From: Rheum nobile
Taxonomy: Eukaryota; Streptophyta; Magnoliopsida; Caryophyllales; Polygonaceae
Direction of reading: 5' to 3'
Length of the DNA: 64,000 nt
Assembly: GCA_027886185.1 (NCBI GenBank)
Contig: WOAB01000530.1
Coordinates: 620,001 to 684,000 of the forward strand
Position numbers and translations under genes: made by a program. This document shows, piece after piece, positions 54,547 to 64,000 of the stretch. The notes under the pieces were generated by a model, which saw nothing but the letters and a program-made list of their open reading frames with translations, had not been told where the DNA came from and made no database searches. Numbering within the stretch: the stretch's first letter is position 1; every line of letters begins with the position of its first letter.

Positions 54547-56247
54547 TGTAACATCCCCGACTTATTGTCGGAAATGCCACACGCCAGTGACCTCAGATGT
54601 TAATGTCCGATGTCACCCTAGGCTTTAATCGAAACAATTAAACTTAAAGGAATATATTAATTAACGAAAGATTAAACAGCGGAAAACATTTAAATATGAA
54701 ACTCAACCCTTTTATTAAAAGATCTCTCATCAAACGAGAATAGCGTTTTTACAACAAAGTTAAATCTCAGCAGAAGACTTATAAATTACACAGTAGAAGA
54801 CTTTTAGAATAAACCTATTACATGACTAGGTTATAACAATATGTATTAAAGTAATACTAAACAACCTTGAAATACCGACACTTAAATCTGCAACTACAAG
54901 CCTCTTCTTCAACTGGTTACTTCAAGACTTCGGGAACCAACCACTGATGTGCCGTATAGGACGGATGACACCAGCCAACCATGCAAGGAATAAAACCCGG
55001 TTGGTTAGTCTAATGAAAGACTATGCAAGGGTGAAAACAGAATGGTTCTAGTGATCGTAACCGTTTACTATCATTGTCCCTCGAATAACAATCGAAGGAA
55101 CGATACATAACCCGGAACTTTCACGGAATGATTAAAGTTTAGACATGCACTGAAATAAGACTCCAAAGGAATTGAGTCTTATGGGAAAGTATGACAAATG
55201 TTTGGAAACGTTATAGTTTCATACAAGCGTTTAAAAACGACTTGATCATTTGGGTCAACGACCAACCTCACCGCGCAATGCGAATCCAGATTGGAAAGAA
55301 GACTTACTCTAACCGAAGTCCGGGCGGTTTCCATGTTGTACTCCTCGCCCGAGGGTATATTAATTATGTGCATAATCGCACTTATCTTCTTAAATTCCAA
55401 AACGCATATTTACGTTAAAGCTTTTATCATATAAATATATCATCTCGATACGAGAGATATCTTGGGAATAAATCCTGATTTTTGGCACCAGCTGTGTGCA
55501 CCTCCCCTATACTCGGATAGGGTGTTAGGGCTTGGACATCCTATCCACCACGGTTATAAAGAAATGGCTAGACCTCGCAAGGTACATAACGTTCCTACGA
55601 ATACTCGTTCTAACTATATATGTATAAGTTCACACATAAAATCCACACCAATACCATCATGGTAATAACAGATATAATAGCGTTGTTTCTAGCAATATAT
55701 ACAACTTATTATAATATCATATTTTAATCATACATTTATAAAATCTGTTCCCAAACGAAAACAACAGTTCATCCCAATTTAATTAACAATCCGAAATAAT
55801 TGATAATTAACGGAAACATGGAATGATAAGCAAGAGCGAACCGCCACTTGCCTTGATCAAGATGAACGAATGACGACGGGTTTCTGGGTCCGGGAACTGG
55901 AAACGGAATCGGATTGCGGATTCCTACGACGCCAACGAACCCACAACGAAACCCTAGGTTAGATTCAATAAATAATAATACGGATCTAAGGAAACGAAAG
56001 AAACGAGGGTTCCATCCGTGATCGGATCGTCCAAGGCCACGATCGCGTTTGCTAAGGCAATCCGCGGTCGCGGATGTCTAGACATCGTCCACGGTCGCGG
56101 TTGTGAACCCGACAACCCTAATCAGACAAATCCTCACCGGCGACGACACGACGAGGCTCCAAACGAGAGGGCTTCGTCTCCTGGCACCACGACGCCTCTA
56201 CTGCACCACCACTCGACCACTAAAAACATCGGCGAGAGCTCCGACGA

Positions 56248-56375
<128 letters not shown>

Positions 56376-56401
56376 GATTTCGGATGCTCCATCCGAGCCC
56401 T

Positions 56402-56411
56402 CCTTTTATAG
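56402..56411 (-). promoter_or_regulatory. Probable TATA box of third LTR
   Basis: CTATAAAAGG on the minus strand occupies the position of the TATA boxes of the other two LTRs, about 430 bp from the LTR start. Confidence 0.6.
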
Positions 56412-56880
56412 CCACCGAGCACCCTAACTCCCGGCCAGACGAACCGCTCCAAATCCCCCCCGACGAATCGACGACCATCTCAACCGACGAAGCCATTGAA
56501 GACGAGGACGAAGCGTTTTCCGCGATCGCGGAAAAAATGCCCGTTCGCGAGGCTGACGACGCATCATTTTCCGCGGACGCGGAAAAGGCATGTTCGCGTC
56601 CTTTTGCCCGGGAAACGATTGAACACGTGCTAAAACCTTGTAATAACTAATATTTGTACCCAAACAAATATTTTAAGCCTCGAAAATACATCGAATGTAT
56701 ATTATAATGCTCATGGAATTATTACAGAGATTATACGCGTTACAGAAATTCCGAATTTCGCCTAATGCGTCACGATTACATAACGAGGATTGAGAAAATT
56801 ACGCAAATACCCTTACTAAAAATGAGGGGTATTACATCACTACCCCCTTAAGAGAAGTTTCGACCCCGAAACTTGGCTGA

Positions 56881-57479
56881 TAACAACCCGGAGATGCGAC
56901 CTAATACTAAGTTACACAACCGTATAAGTTTAACCATGTCTAACCCGTTTCACACTTTGTAAAATTGGTGTAGACATTTCTAAGTTAAAATTTATAAGTT
57001 GGTTCAAATTACAGTTAACGTTAGGTTAACCATAATTTAGACCCTTCTCAACCTAAGAGAATTCTATAACTTGCTTTCACCAAACATACATTCTATCATA
57101 TTACCCCTATGGTAACATGAGGATTATTACAAATATTGTATAGCTTCAATATGTAGAAAAATTATAGAGGAGATTTGTAAAAAAACATTAGTGTTTTAAG
57201 ATGATATAGCAAGATTAGTTGATATATATTTACTTACACCATCAAATAAGATATATGAAAAATAGACTTTTCTATCTATTCAAGATTACTTAGGAAAATA
57301 AAGGGTTAAAAACTCCCTACGCATATAAATTGAGATTCTCTAATAAAAACCTATCTTATTGGTTGTGATTACTTGCTATAATCAAAACTTATCTTATTCT
57401 ATACATGGAAAATAATTTTTAGTTTTTTTTGTATCTTTTCGGAATATTTTACAACTCTTTTAGTTGATAATCCTTTTTT
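56881..57479. other. Intergenic, nothing recognised
   Basis: Follows the truncated end of the third gypsy element. AT-rich, without frames or repeats that I can name. Confidence 0.5.
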
Positions 57480-57592
57480 ATTTATTTTTTCCTAATAGTT
57501 GGATGATGGTTAGATGAGTAATGACATATAGGCAAATCAAACGTGGTGGCGACACATAAGGTTTTGGATTAGTAGATATATAGTAGATTACA
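57480..57592 (-). mobile_element. Helitron 5' terminus, array type (minus strand)
   Basis: GGATTAGTAGATATATAGTAGATTA ends here as in the units of the 49-51.5 kb array, preceded by TAATGACATATAGGC and CGTGGTGGCGACACATAAG. A single copy. Confidence 0.55.
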
Positions 57593-57647
57593 CTTCGTGC
57601 TTTGAACGACTTTAAAAAAAGATTATGCATACCAATATTATGTTATA

Positions 57648-57906
57648 CTCCCTCCGTCCCTAAATGTTTGTCATGTTTGACTTTTGGAGACTGTTCATCG
57701 TTGAAGAGAATCTTTAAGATTTCTTCCAATATATAAGAAAAAACATAGTCATGTGGGGTCTTGTTTGATTCGTCTCAACGAGTACTTTAATAATATTAAA
57801 AAATTATAATTTTTAGGATTATGTAATTAGAGATATTAACGATACAAAACCCGCATCGACATTTGAACCCGGTCAAATCAGGACCATCTTTGCGAGACAG
57901 AGGGAG
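57648..57906. mobile_element. Stowaway/mariner-type MITE, copy 1
   Basis: 259 bp between TA target sites (57646-57647 and 57907-57908). Termini are CTCCCTCCGTCCC and GACAGAGGGAG. The core (TTTCTTCCAATATATAAG...GATTCGTCTCAACGAGTAC...AGAGATATTAACGATAC) is almost identical to the MITE at 60400, but the sequence next to the ends differs. Confidence 0.9.
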
Positions 57907-58019
57907 TATAAAATAATTGACATGAACATAAACCATTATACTTATAGCACGTTTTCACATTTGTTTTGTATAAAGTTTATTTTTAGTGACTCTAACTTTC
58001 GGATCCTAGTCTTATCTTT

Positions 58020-58373
58020 TTGTGGTCCATTTTGGAAAGGATTAATGTTAAAAATATTGCAGATTTATTTTCGCATAGTGCATAAATAAATATTACAGAA
58101 TATTTTGTGGTCAATATTGGAAAAAGATAATCAAATATTATAAAATATTTTTTTGTACATTTTGGAAAGATTTTATTGCAAATAATATTCGTATGACAAG
58201 TATAGGATTCTATTACCGTAGATTTTTTATTTTTAAAATAAATCTAAAAAAACCACAAGTTGTCACATGTCCAATTCAATATCGTGACGCTACGTGACAA
58301 CTTAAAATTCGGGCTCATTCTGGGAGCGCCATGTGGCTCAGTCGGTATTTGCGTTTATTAGTTATATATTAGA
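58020..58373 (-). mobile_element. Helitron 5' terminal segment (minus strand)
   Basis: On the minus strand A|TCTAATATATAACTAATAA at 58373, then GCCACATGGCG, GTCACGTAGCGTCACG and GACATGTGACAAC. It aligns with 52081-52500 and 59025-59250. Confidence 0.7.
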
Positions 58374-59024
58374 TTAGTAGGCTGGCTAGTCTGATCAAAC
58401 TGTTAAGTCTTTTCAGTTTATCTGACAAGAATGACTTCAAAAGCACGGACGTACACATGCATTTTAATTTCAAAAATATAATAAAATATGTATTAGTAAA
58501 TGTGAGTATATGTATAAATATTTGCTCAATAACGAACCACGCTAACTGATAAATAAATTTGGAATGTCGTTGTTTATCCTCAACCACTATAACTCACCAT
58601 CTTATAAGTAAATTGAGTAGATAACCTAAAAGTCAAATGACGTCATCACTATAGGAAATTTATCGCGCAACAATTAAAAAAATAATTTTTTTTTGTGGAT
58701 CTCTATTGGTAAGCTAGCTAGAACGCACATACATATTCAAAATTCACTGGATGAATATCCCGACCGCAATCAATTCTTAATTCTGCTGTTTTAGGTAGGA
58801 TATTTAAATATTTAATGACATATTAGAATAAAAAGTATCATATATCATATATATGATATTAATAGAGTAAGAGTAAATATATTAAATTATTTCAGATATG
58901 GTAAGAGAATGTACTTAATCAATGTTATGCTAGATAAGAAATATTGACAGATAAGAAGGAAAAAAATATCGTGATCTTAATATACAAGGTAAGAGTATAT
59001 TTTATAATACAAATATTACAAAAT
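58374..59024. other. AT-rich intergenic between Helitron ends
   Basis: No gene. It may be the interior of the Helitron whose 5' end is at 59250. Confidence 0.45.
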
Positions 59025-59250
59025 ATTTTGTTGTATATTTTGGAAAGATTTTATTGTAAATAATATTAGTATGACAAGTGTAAGATTCTATTACTATAAT
59101 TTTTTAATTTTTAAAATAAATAAATCTAGAAAAAATCACAGGCCGTCACGTATCCAATTCAATACCGTGACGCTACATAACAGCGTAAAATTCGGACTCA
59201 TTCTGAGAGCACACGTGGCTCAGTCGATATTTACATTTAGTTTATATAGA
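59025..59250 (-). mobile_element. Helitron 5' terminal segment next to RALF gene (minus strand)
   Basis: On the minus strand A|TCTATATAAACTAAATG at 59250, followed by GCCACGTGTGC, GTTATGTAGCGTCACGG. It is the third copy of this family in the window. Its end lies 192 bp before the RALF start codon. Confidence 0.72.
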
Positions 59251-59441
59251 TGATTGAATACATTTATCACCTCCCCATTTTACCCTTTCTTTCTCCTCCC
59301 AAACAAAACCCCCAATTTCGACAAATTCACAATCCCTTTCGCCGACAAACTCCCAACCCAGAAACAACAATCAAGAAACTTCGATTCCTTCATTGACAAA
59401 CAAACGCATCCAAAAGAAAAAGGTCCAGTTTTTATCAAGCT

Positions 59442-59783
59442 ATGAAAACCCACTTGCTTCTCCTGATCTTCCTCGTTCTACACTCCCACATCGAAACTTC
59501 AACCGAACTTCCCAATTCCGGCCTGGATTTGCTGCGGAGCGGCGACATTGAGGCGCTGGTGGGCGGCGGCGCGACGGCGGAGGAGTTTGAGATGGATTCG
59601 GAGGTGAGCAGGAGAATGCTGATTATGCAGAAGAAGTATATAAGCTACGAGACGCTGAAGAGAGACGCGGTTCCTTGTTCAACTCCTGGGGCTTCTTACT
59701 ACAACTGTGGACCTGCTCAGGCCAACCGTTACAGCAGAGGATGTGATGTTATCACCAGATGTGCTAAGAGCATTAGACAATGA
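59442..59783 (+). CDS. RALF (rapid alkalinization factor) peptide precursor B
   Basis: 113 residues in one exon. Signal peptide about residues 3-20 (THLLLLIFLVLHSHIE), then a propeptide with SRRMLIM, which contains the canonical RRxL site for S1P cleavage. The mature part has KYISYETLKRD (YISY receptor-binding motif), then four cysteines in PCSTPG, YYNCGPAQAN, YSRGCD and TRCAK. The YYNC...QANRYSRGC block is the signature of the RALF1/22/33 type. The secreted peptide would signal through FERONIA-class receptors. The C-rich leader 59262-59441 is open but is best read as 5' UTR. Not a tandem duplicate of precursor A, which is 26 kb away and quite different. Confidence 0.95.
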   Translation: MKTHLLLLIFLVLHSHIETSTELPNSGLDLLRSGDIEALVGGGATAEEFEMDSEVSRRMLIMQKKYISYETLKRDAVPCSTPGASYYNCGPAQANRYSRGCDVITRCAKSIRQ

Positions 59784-60397
59784 GGGATTGATTTTAGAGG
59801 GATCTGATTCAGTTTGATTATTTTGTGACCCACAAAAACAAATTCCTTTGTTTTCAGGTTGCAGTTATCTGGCTGGATTTGTTGTCGTTGTTGTGAGTTA
59901 TAATAGATGAAGTTACGATGGTTAATATAGAAATTACTTCTGGGGTTGTTTATTGTGTAGGAGAATGACAAATTGTGGAGTATTGTTAATAGGAATGGCT
60001 CTTATTTTGGCCTCTTGTTACTGACATTGTTATAAAAAATTGATGCGGATATGGTTCAGAATCTGAAATGTCTTGTTCTTATGCTGGCTGAAAATTTGTA
60101 AAGTTTGATTTGATACCTCAGATCGCTTGAAAAAGAGGCAAATCCAAATCCGAGTAACTTTTTTTCCCAATTTTGGAGATGAATCACACTGAACTCAAGA
60201 GAAAACTCGATCTCTAGCAATGCGTTTGAGTTTCTACGCTTTTGGAGCTTGTAAGTTGCAACTCAAGTTATGTCCAGTTCTGATCTATGAAAGAATTGTT
60301 TCGATCAACTCAAGTTATGTCCAGTCCTCCCAAGTCAACTATTTTACTGGATTACTAGTTTATAAATTTGGGGTTCATATTCATATCTGTAACTTTT
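59784..60397. other. 3' UTR and intergenic after RALF B
   Basis: The first ~250 bp probably hold the 3' UTR. A short direct repeat AACTCAAGTTATGTCCAGT (60259 and 60307) is the only other structure. Confidence 0.45.
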
Positions 60398-60399
60398 TA

Positions 60400-60658
60400 C
60401 TCCCTCCGTCCCATAATATAAGCCCCATTTGGGAACGCGCCACTGTTCACCGTTGAAGTTTCGGTTTAAGATTTCTTCCAATATATAAGAAAAAACATAG
60501 TCATGTGGGGTCTTGTTTGATTCGTCTCAACGAGTACTTTAATAATATCAAAAAATTATAATTTTTAGGGTTATGTAATTAGAGATATTAACGATACAAA
60601 ACCCGCCTCGGCGGATGTGCCCGGGTCAAATGGGGCTTATATTTTGGGACAGAGGGAG
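60400..60658. mobile_element. Stowaway/mariner-type MITE, copy 2
   Basis: 259 bp between TA sites (60398-60399 and 60659-60660). Long inverted termini of about 32 bp start CTCCCTCCGTCCCATAAT and, reversed from the right, CTCCCTCTGTCCCAAAAT, both continuing ATAAGCCCCATTTG. Confidence 0.95.
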
Positions 60659-60660
60659 TA

Positions 60661-63300
60661 GTAAACTAGAAATCAAAGTCCTTGCTTTACACGGGCCATT
60701 TGTGTATATATAGTGTTACGATATACAAAATAAGTTTGTAATACATGGATCATTGATCTGTTTTTTTTTATGTTAGACATATATTATTGATATTTATTTA
60801 AATGTAAGTATGTTAGGTATAAAATGTTATGATTGTACATAAGAAGCGGGTTATTTTATTTTTTATAATTTTGGTTAGAAGTATAATTTTAATTTTGAAT
60901 TAAAGTGAAAGTTTGTTTTTATAGGGATGTGTTTATATTTTGATGAAAGTTTTTGTGAATATTTTAGAAATCTTCTATATCTAATATAAAGTTTGCATTT
61001 TGGTGCATTAAGTGTGTTCATTCAATACCATACAATTTTGAAAGTATTAAATCGGCTCTGGCTCTAGCTGGTGGAGCAACCATGAATGTTTCCCCATCGA
61101 GCTTTTTGATCTTCTACGATCTATTGAACAAAAAATCTACGAAGTAAATGATACGAATCCTAAAAAGATAATAGTTAACGGAAAAGATAGGGGATATAGA
61201 TATCAAAGAATCTATACCGGATTATTTTTAAAATGAAATTAAAAATAATAACATTATCTAAATTGTGTTCTAGTTTTTTGTTCTTTGTTTTGAGAAAGTA
61301 AGGAATTCAAAATTTTGTTGCTTTTTATTTTGAAAAATTGAGGAGTTCACAAAGGTATTTCTTAAGAAAAAATATTTTCAACATTTTAAAAGTTGTGTAA
61401 AAGTAAATTTTTTTACACATTTATCTTAATTATACTACATATATTTTTCTATTGATAAATACATTTTATCCAAGCAACTTTTAATAAGAAAATACATATT
61501 TCTATACAAGTCTTTATAAATAGTCACATCAAACAAATCCTTCTAATCTAACCTATTAGATTGTCATTATCACGATGTAGAGAACTTGATAATATTTGTT
61601 GATTTGTCGTTAAAGGGTTCAGTTTGAATAGAATTGAAAAAAATAAGAGAGGTAGAGTTGAATAAATCTTGAATTCTTGATTGTTAAATAAGAATTTTTT
61701 TAATCATGATTATCTTTTTTTTTATATATCTATTTATATTTTTTAATTTTAACTTTTATCGACATATAACTTTTTTACTATATAGTTTTTGAATTCTACC
61801 AAAGAGTTTCCTTAAAAATACCATAATATGACCAATAATGTTTAAACTTCATAGTTGAATTTTTACATCAATATAATATTGAGGATTCAATCAATCATTT
61901 AAAGTTTTATGGACATTTTTCGTATTTTTCTATAGAGCACTCATTGCTTAGTTTAAAATATTTTATAGAGTGAGGGCATGTTTTATGATAAAGAAATTTA
62001 AAATTTTATTTTTAATCTAATAAGTATTTTGAAAATCCTTATAAAAAAAAAGTTTGCTAAACAAATATGACTTTTGCCATTGTTTTGTCATACTTATCTA
62101 CTTAAAAGCTAGCATTAAATGATAAGAAAGCCAACTTTTAAGTAGATATAGATGTACCATTCATACGCATACAGAATGCGTACGCGTATAATAGAATTTT
62201 CTAAAAAAAATAAAATGTCAGAAAAGTGAAAAACAGACAACATACTACTAGGCAGTTAGTAGTAGTATGCATACTACTACACTTTGAGTAATAGTATGTT
62301 GTTCGTTTCTCAGTTATTCGATAACGGTCGAATTTTCTTTCAACGGTAGAATTTTATCTAGCCATTTAACAATTTTATTTTATTTTATAAAATGAAGCAA
62401 GCATACTTCTACACATAGCATAGAAGTATGACTAAACCATGGGCATTTTATCATTTTTTATTTTCTATTAATGGACTAAGCATACTATGCGAATGAGTAT
62501 GATTGATCCTTTGAAAATTATAACTATTTTTTAAAATTTTAAATTTACAATTAATGGAATTTCAAAATTTAAAAACTTATACATGTACGTATTTCGTATA
62601 TGTATGTTTTAAATTCTTGATGAAAATAATAATTTGTATATGGGTATTTTTATCCGATCAATAATTGAGTATGGATACTTAAAAAGTTATGGGTACAAAT
62701 ATCACCCTATAAATTTCCACTTCTTACTGCTTTTAGCAAGTAAAGTACGATCTCAAGTTTTGGCATAGGGATTGATCCTGTAATAGTGAAAACGCAAAGA
62801 CTATGTTACATACAGTCTCATGGTATAGCTTTCCGATATAATTGATTTTCGAGTTTTCACTCTTATGGTGGAAAACTGAACTTTGGCCAAAGTCTATCAT
62901 CTGATATATTTCTCGCTTGATTTGAGAGATTGGGGTTTCCTGTCCCAGGATTCAAATCCCAGTTTGGTCAATACTCAGAAGTCAGAACCTTTGGTTTCTT
63001 AATGGAGAAAATCAGTTTCATGGCAATTTTCCTTCGGATATCCAAATTCAGCTTCTCAGGTACTGAAACCTAGTTTTTGACCTCAAATTACAGTCAATTT
63101 GGTAGTGTACAACTTATCATAATACCACCTAAATATGGTTTCTGGTTTTTTTTTATGAGTCTAGATTTGGGCTCTAGTGGTCCAAGCTTTCATCTGTGGC
63201 CAGTTTTGTGTTCAAAACCTTCAAAATTATGTTGTTGAGAATTGGAGTTCAGACTTGCAATACTAAATTTTCCGTATTAACCGCTGATTTTTTTTCTTCA
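60661..63300. other. AT-rich intergenic, no gene recognised
   Basis: Long AT-rich stretch. 62230-62300 is rich in AGTAGTATG words in both orientations. 62740-63060 is less AT-rich and contains GGATTCAAATCCC (B-box-like) but no companion A box or tRNA fold. Confidence 0.55.
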
Positions 63301-63735
63301 TTTGTGGTATAAACGTAGCACAATAGTCCCCACATCATCTTCAGACACAATATGCAAAGCAAACATCCAAACTAACCAAGGAGGCAATTGATGGCAGAGG
63401 AAGAATCCAGATGCCTGGTTTACATTCATATTAAAAAACTTGAAAACAAAAACCTTAATTTTCTTTTTCTGTGGGTTGCAAAGCTCAAACAAGATGCAGC
63501 CCCAGAACTACAGGCTGGAAGCCTGGCAACAACTACAACACACAGCACAACCGTCCAACCTTATTTAATCCCATTGGTCTTCAACAAAGACTCAACATTT
63601 CATTCCATCCAAACATTTCAAAATCCAAGACGACTCAGAAAAACATAACAGAAACTAGGAGCCTAAAGCATATTGAAGTATACGATGGATGATCATTGGA
63701 AAAAATATCCCGTTGCTTGAATCCTATGCATCATT

Positions 63736-64000
63736 CTAGTACCTGTACTGAGCGGGCTTGTAAGGACCCTCAGCAGGCACGCTAATGTAGTCAGCCTGAT
63801 CCTTGGTGAGCTTGGTGAGCCTAGCACCAAGCTTTCCAAGGTGGAGAGCAGCAACCTTCTCATCAAGGTGCTTGGGCAAGACGTACACCTCCTTCTTGTA
63901 CTTGCCAGTTGCCTTCTCCTTCCAGAGCTCGAGTTGGGCAATCACCTGGTTGGTGAAGGAGCAAGACATGACAAAGCTAGGGTGTCCAGTGGCACAACCC
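63736..64000 (-). CDS. SAHH: S-adenosyl-L-homocysteine hydrolase, C-terminal part (gene continues past window)
   Basis: The minus-strand frame reads GCATGHPSFVMSCSFTNQV at the window edge and ends KPAQYRY at the TAG stop (63736-63738), 87 codons. The text matches the C-terminus of adenosylhomocysteinase. The last residues (Lys and Tyr of the KPxxYRY tail) contact NAD+ of the neighbouring subunit in the tetramer. The enzyme splits SAH into adenosine and homocysteine and so relieves inhibition of methyltransferases. The ATG at 63969 is internal and not a start. The 3' UTR probably covers 63400-63735. Confidence 0.97.
   Translation of the reverse strand, partial: GCATGHPSFVMSCSFTNQVIAQLELWKEKATGKYKKEVYVLPKHLDEKVAALHLGKLGARLTKLTKDQADYISVPAEGPYKPAQYRY

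Noticed and set aside
59254..59445. 63-codon frame overlapping the RALF B start
   Set aside because: It overlaps the RALF start codon by four bases and lies in its probable leader; no motif is visible. A regulatory upstream ORF is possible but not supported.
62940..62985. tRNA gene or tRNA-derived SINE
   Set aside because: GGATTCAAATCCC resembles a B box, but no A box, acceptor stem or cloverleaf could be drawn.

Overview
This is a window of a plant nuclear genome, almost certainly a eudicot. The evidence is intron-split genes with GT-AG junctions (selenium-binding protein, histidine methyltransferase), a DYW-class PPR editing factor, two RALF peptide precursors, and the end of an S-adenosylhomocysteine hydrolase gene. 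The repeats are also typical of plants: Tekay-like Ty3/gypsy elements primed by tRNA-iMet (TGGTATCAGAGC), Helitrons with plant-type termini, a TRIM, and hAT and Stowaway MITEs. I cannot name the species from sequence alone.

Layout. 1-17081 holds two related gypsy elements. Element 1 (1-8470, left end outside the window) is best explained as inserted into the 5' LTR of older element 2 (8471-17081). 17082-20461 looks like a decayed minus-strand copia-type element. It has a 184-bp LTR, a putative tRNA-Ile anticodon-loop primer site, an array of hairpins that share a loop but not a stem, and a ~21-bp minisatellite built from the same word. 20695-21493 is a foldback element with a central array of GCACA words. 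21494-26900 is AT-rich and contains a candidate Helitron and two MITEs.

26917-35347 is the gene island: SBP (+), DYW-PPR (+), RALF (+), METTL18-type histidine methyltransferase (-). 35.5-45 kb is mostly repeats: a TIR element with CCCTAAA words, a hAT MITE, a Helitron-like end, a TRIM, a hAT MITE with a perfect 8-bp target duplication, and a segmental duplication broken up by LTR elements. A glycine-rich protein gene lies at 45608-46099. 47.3-59.3 kb is Helitron territory on the minus strand: 3' hairpins, a helicase pseudogene, a tandem array of ~360-bp units that each end in a Helitron 5' terminus, and four more 5' ends. It also carries a third gypsy LTR with a long GA tract. 59442-59783 is a second RALF gene about 190 bp from a Helitron end. 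The window closes with the 3' end of the SAHH gene on the minus strand.

The host genes do not form an operon or an obvious cluster; they are independent housekeeping, signalling and organelle-editing genes in a repeat-rich neighbourhood. The observations most worth following are the covarying hairpin array with its minisatellite and primer site (18.0-20.5 kb), the Helitron-terminus tandem array (49-51.5 kb), the foldback element (20.7-21.5 kb), and the extra acidic ORF ahead of gag in element 1. All alignments were done by eye and all family comparisons are from memory.
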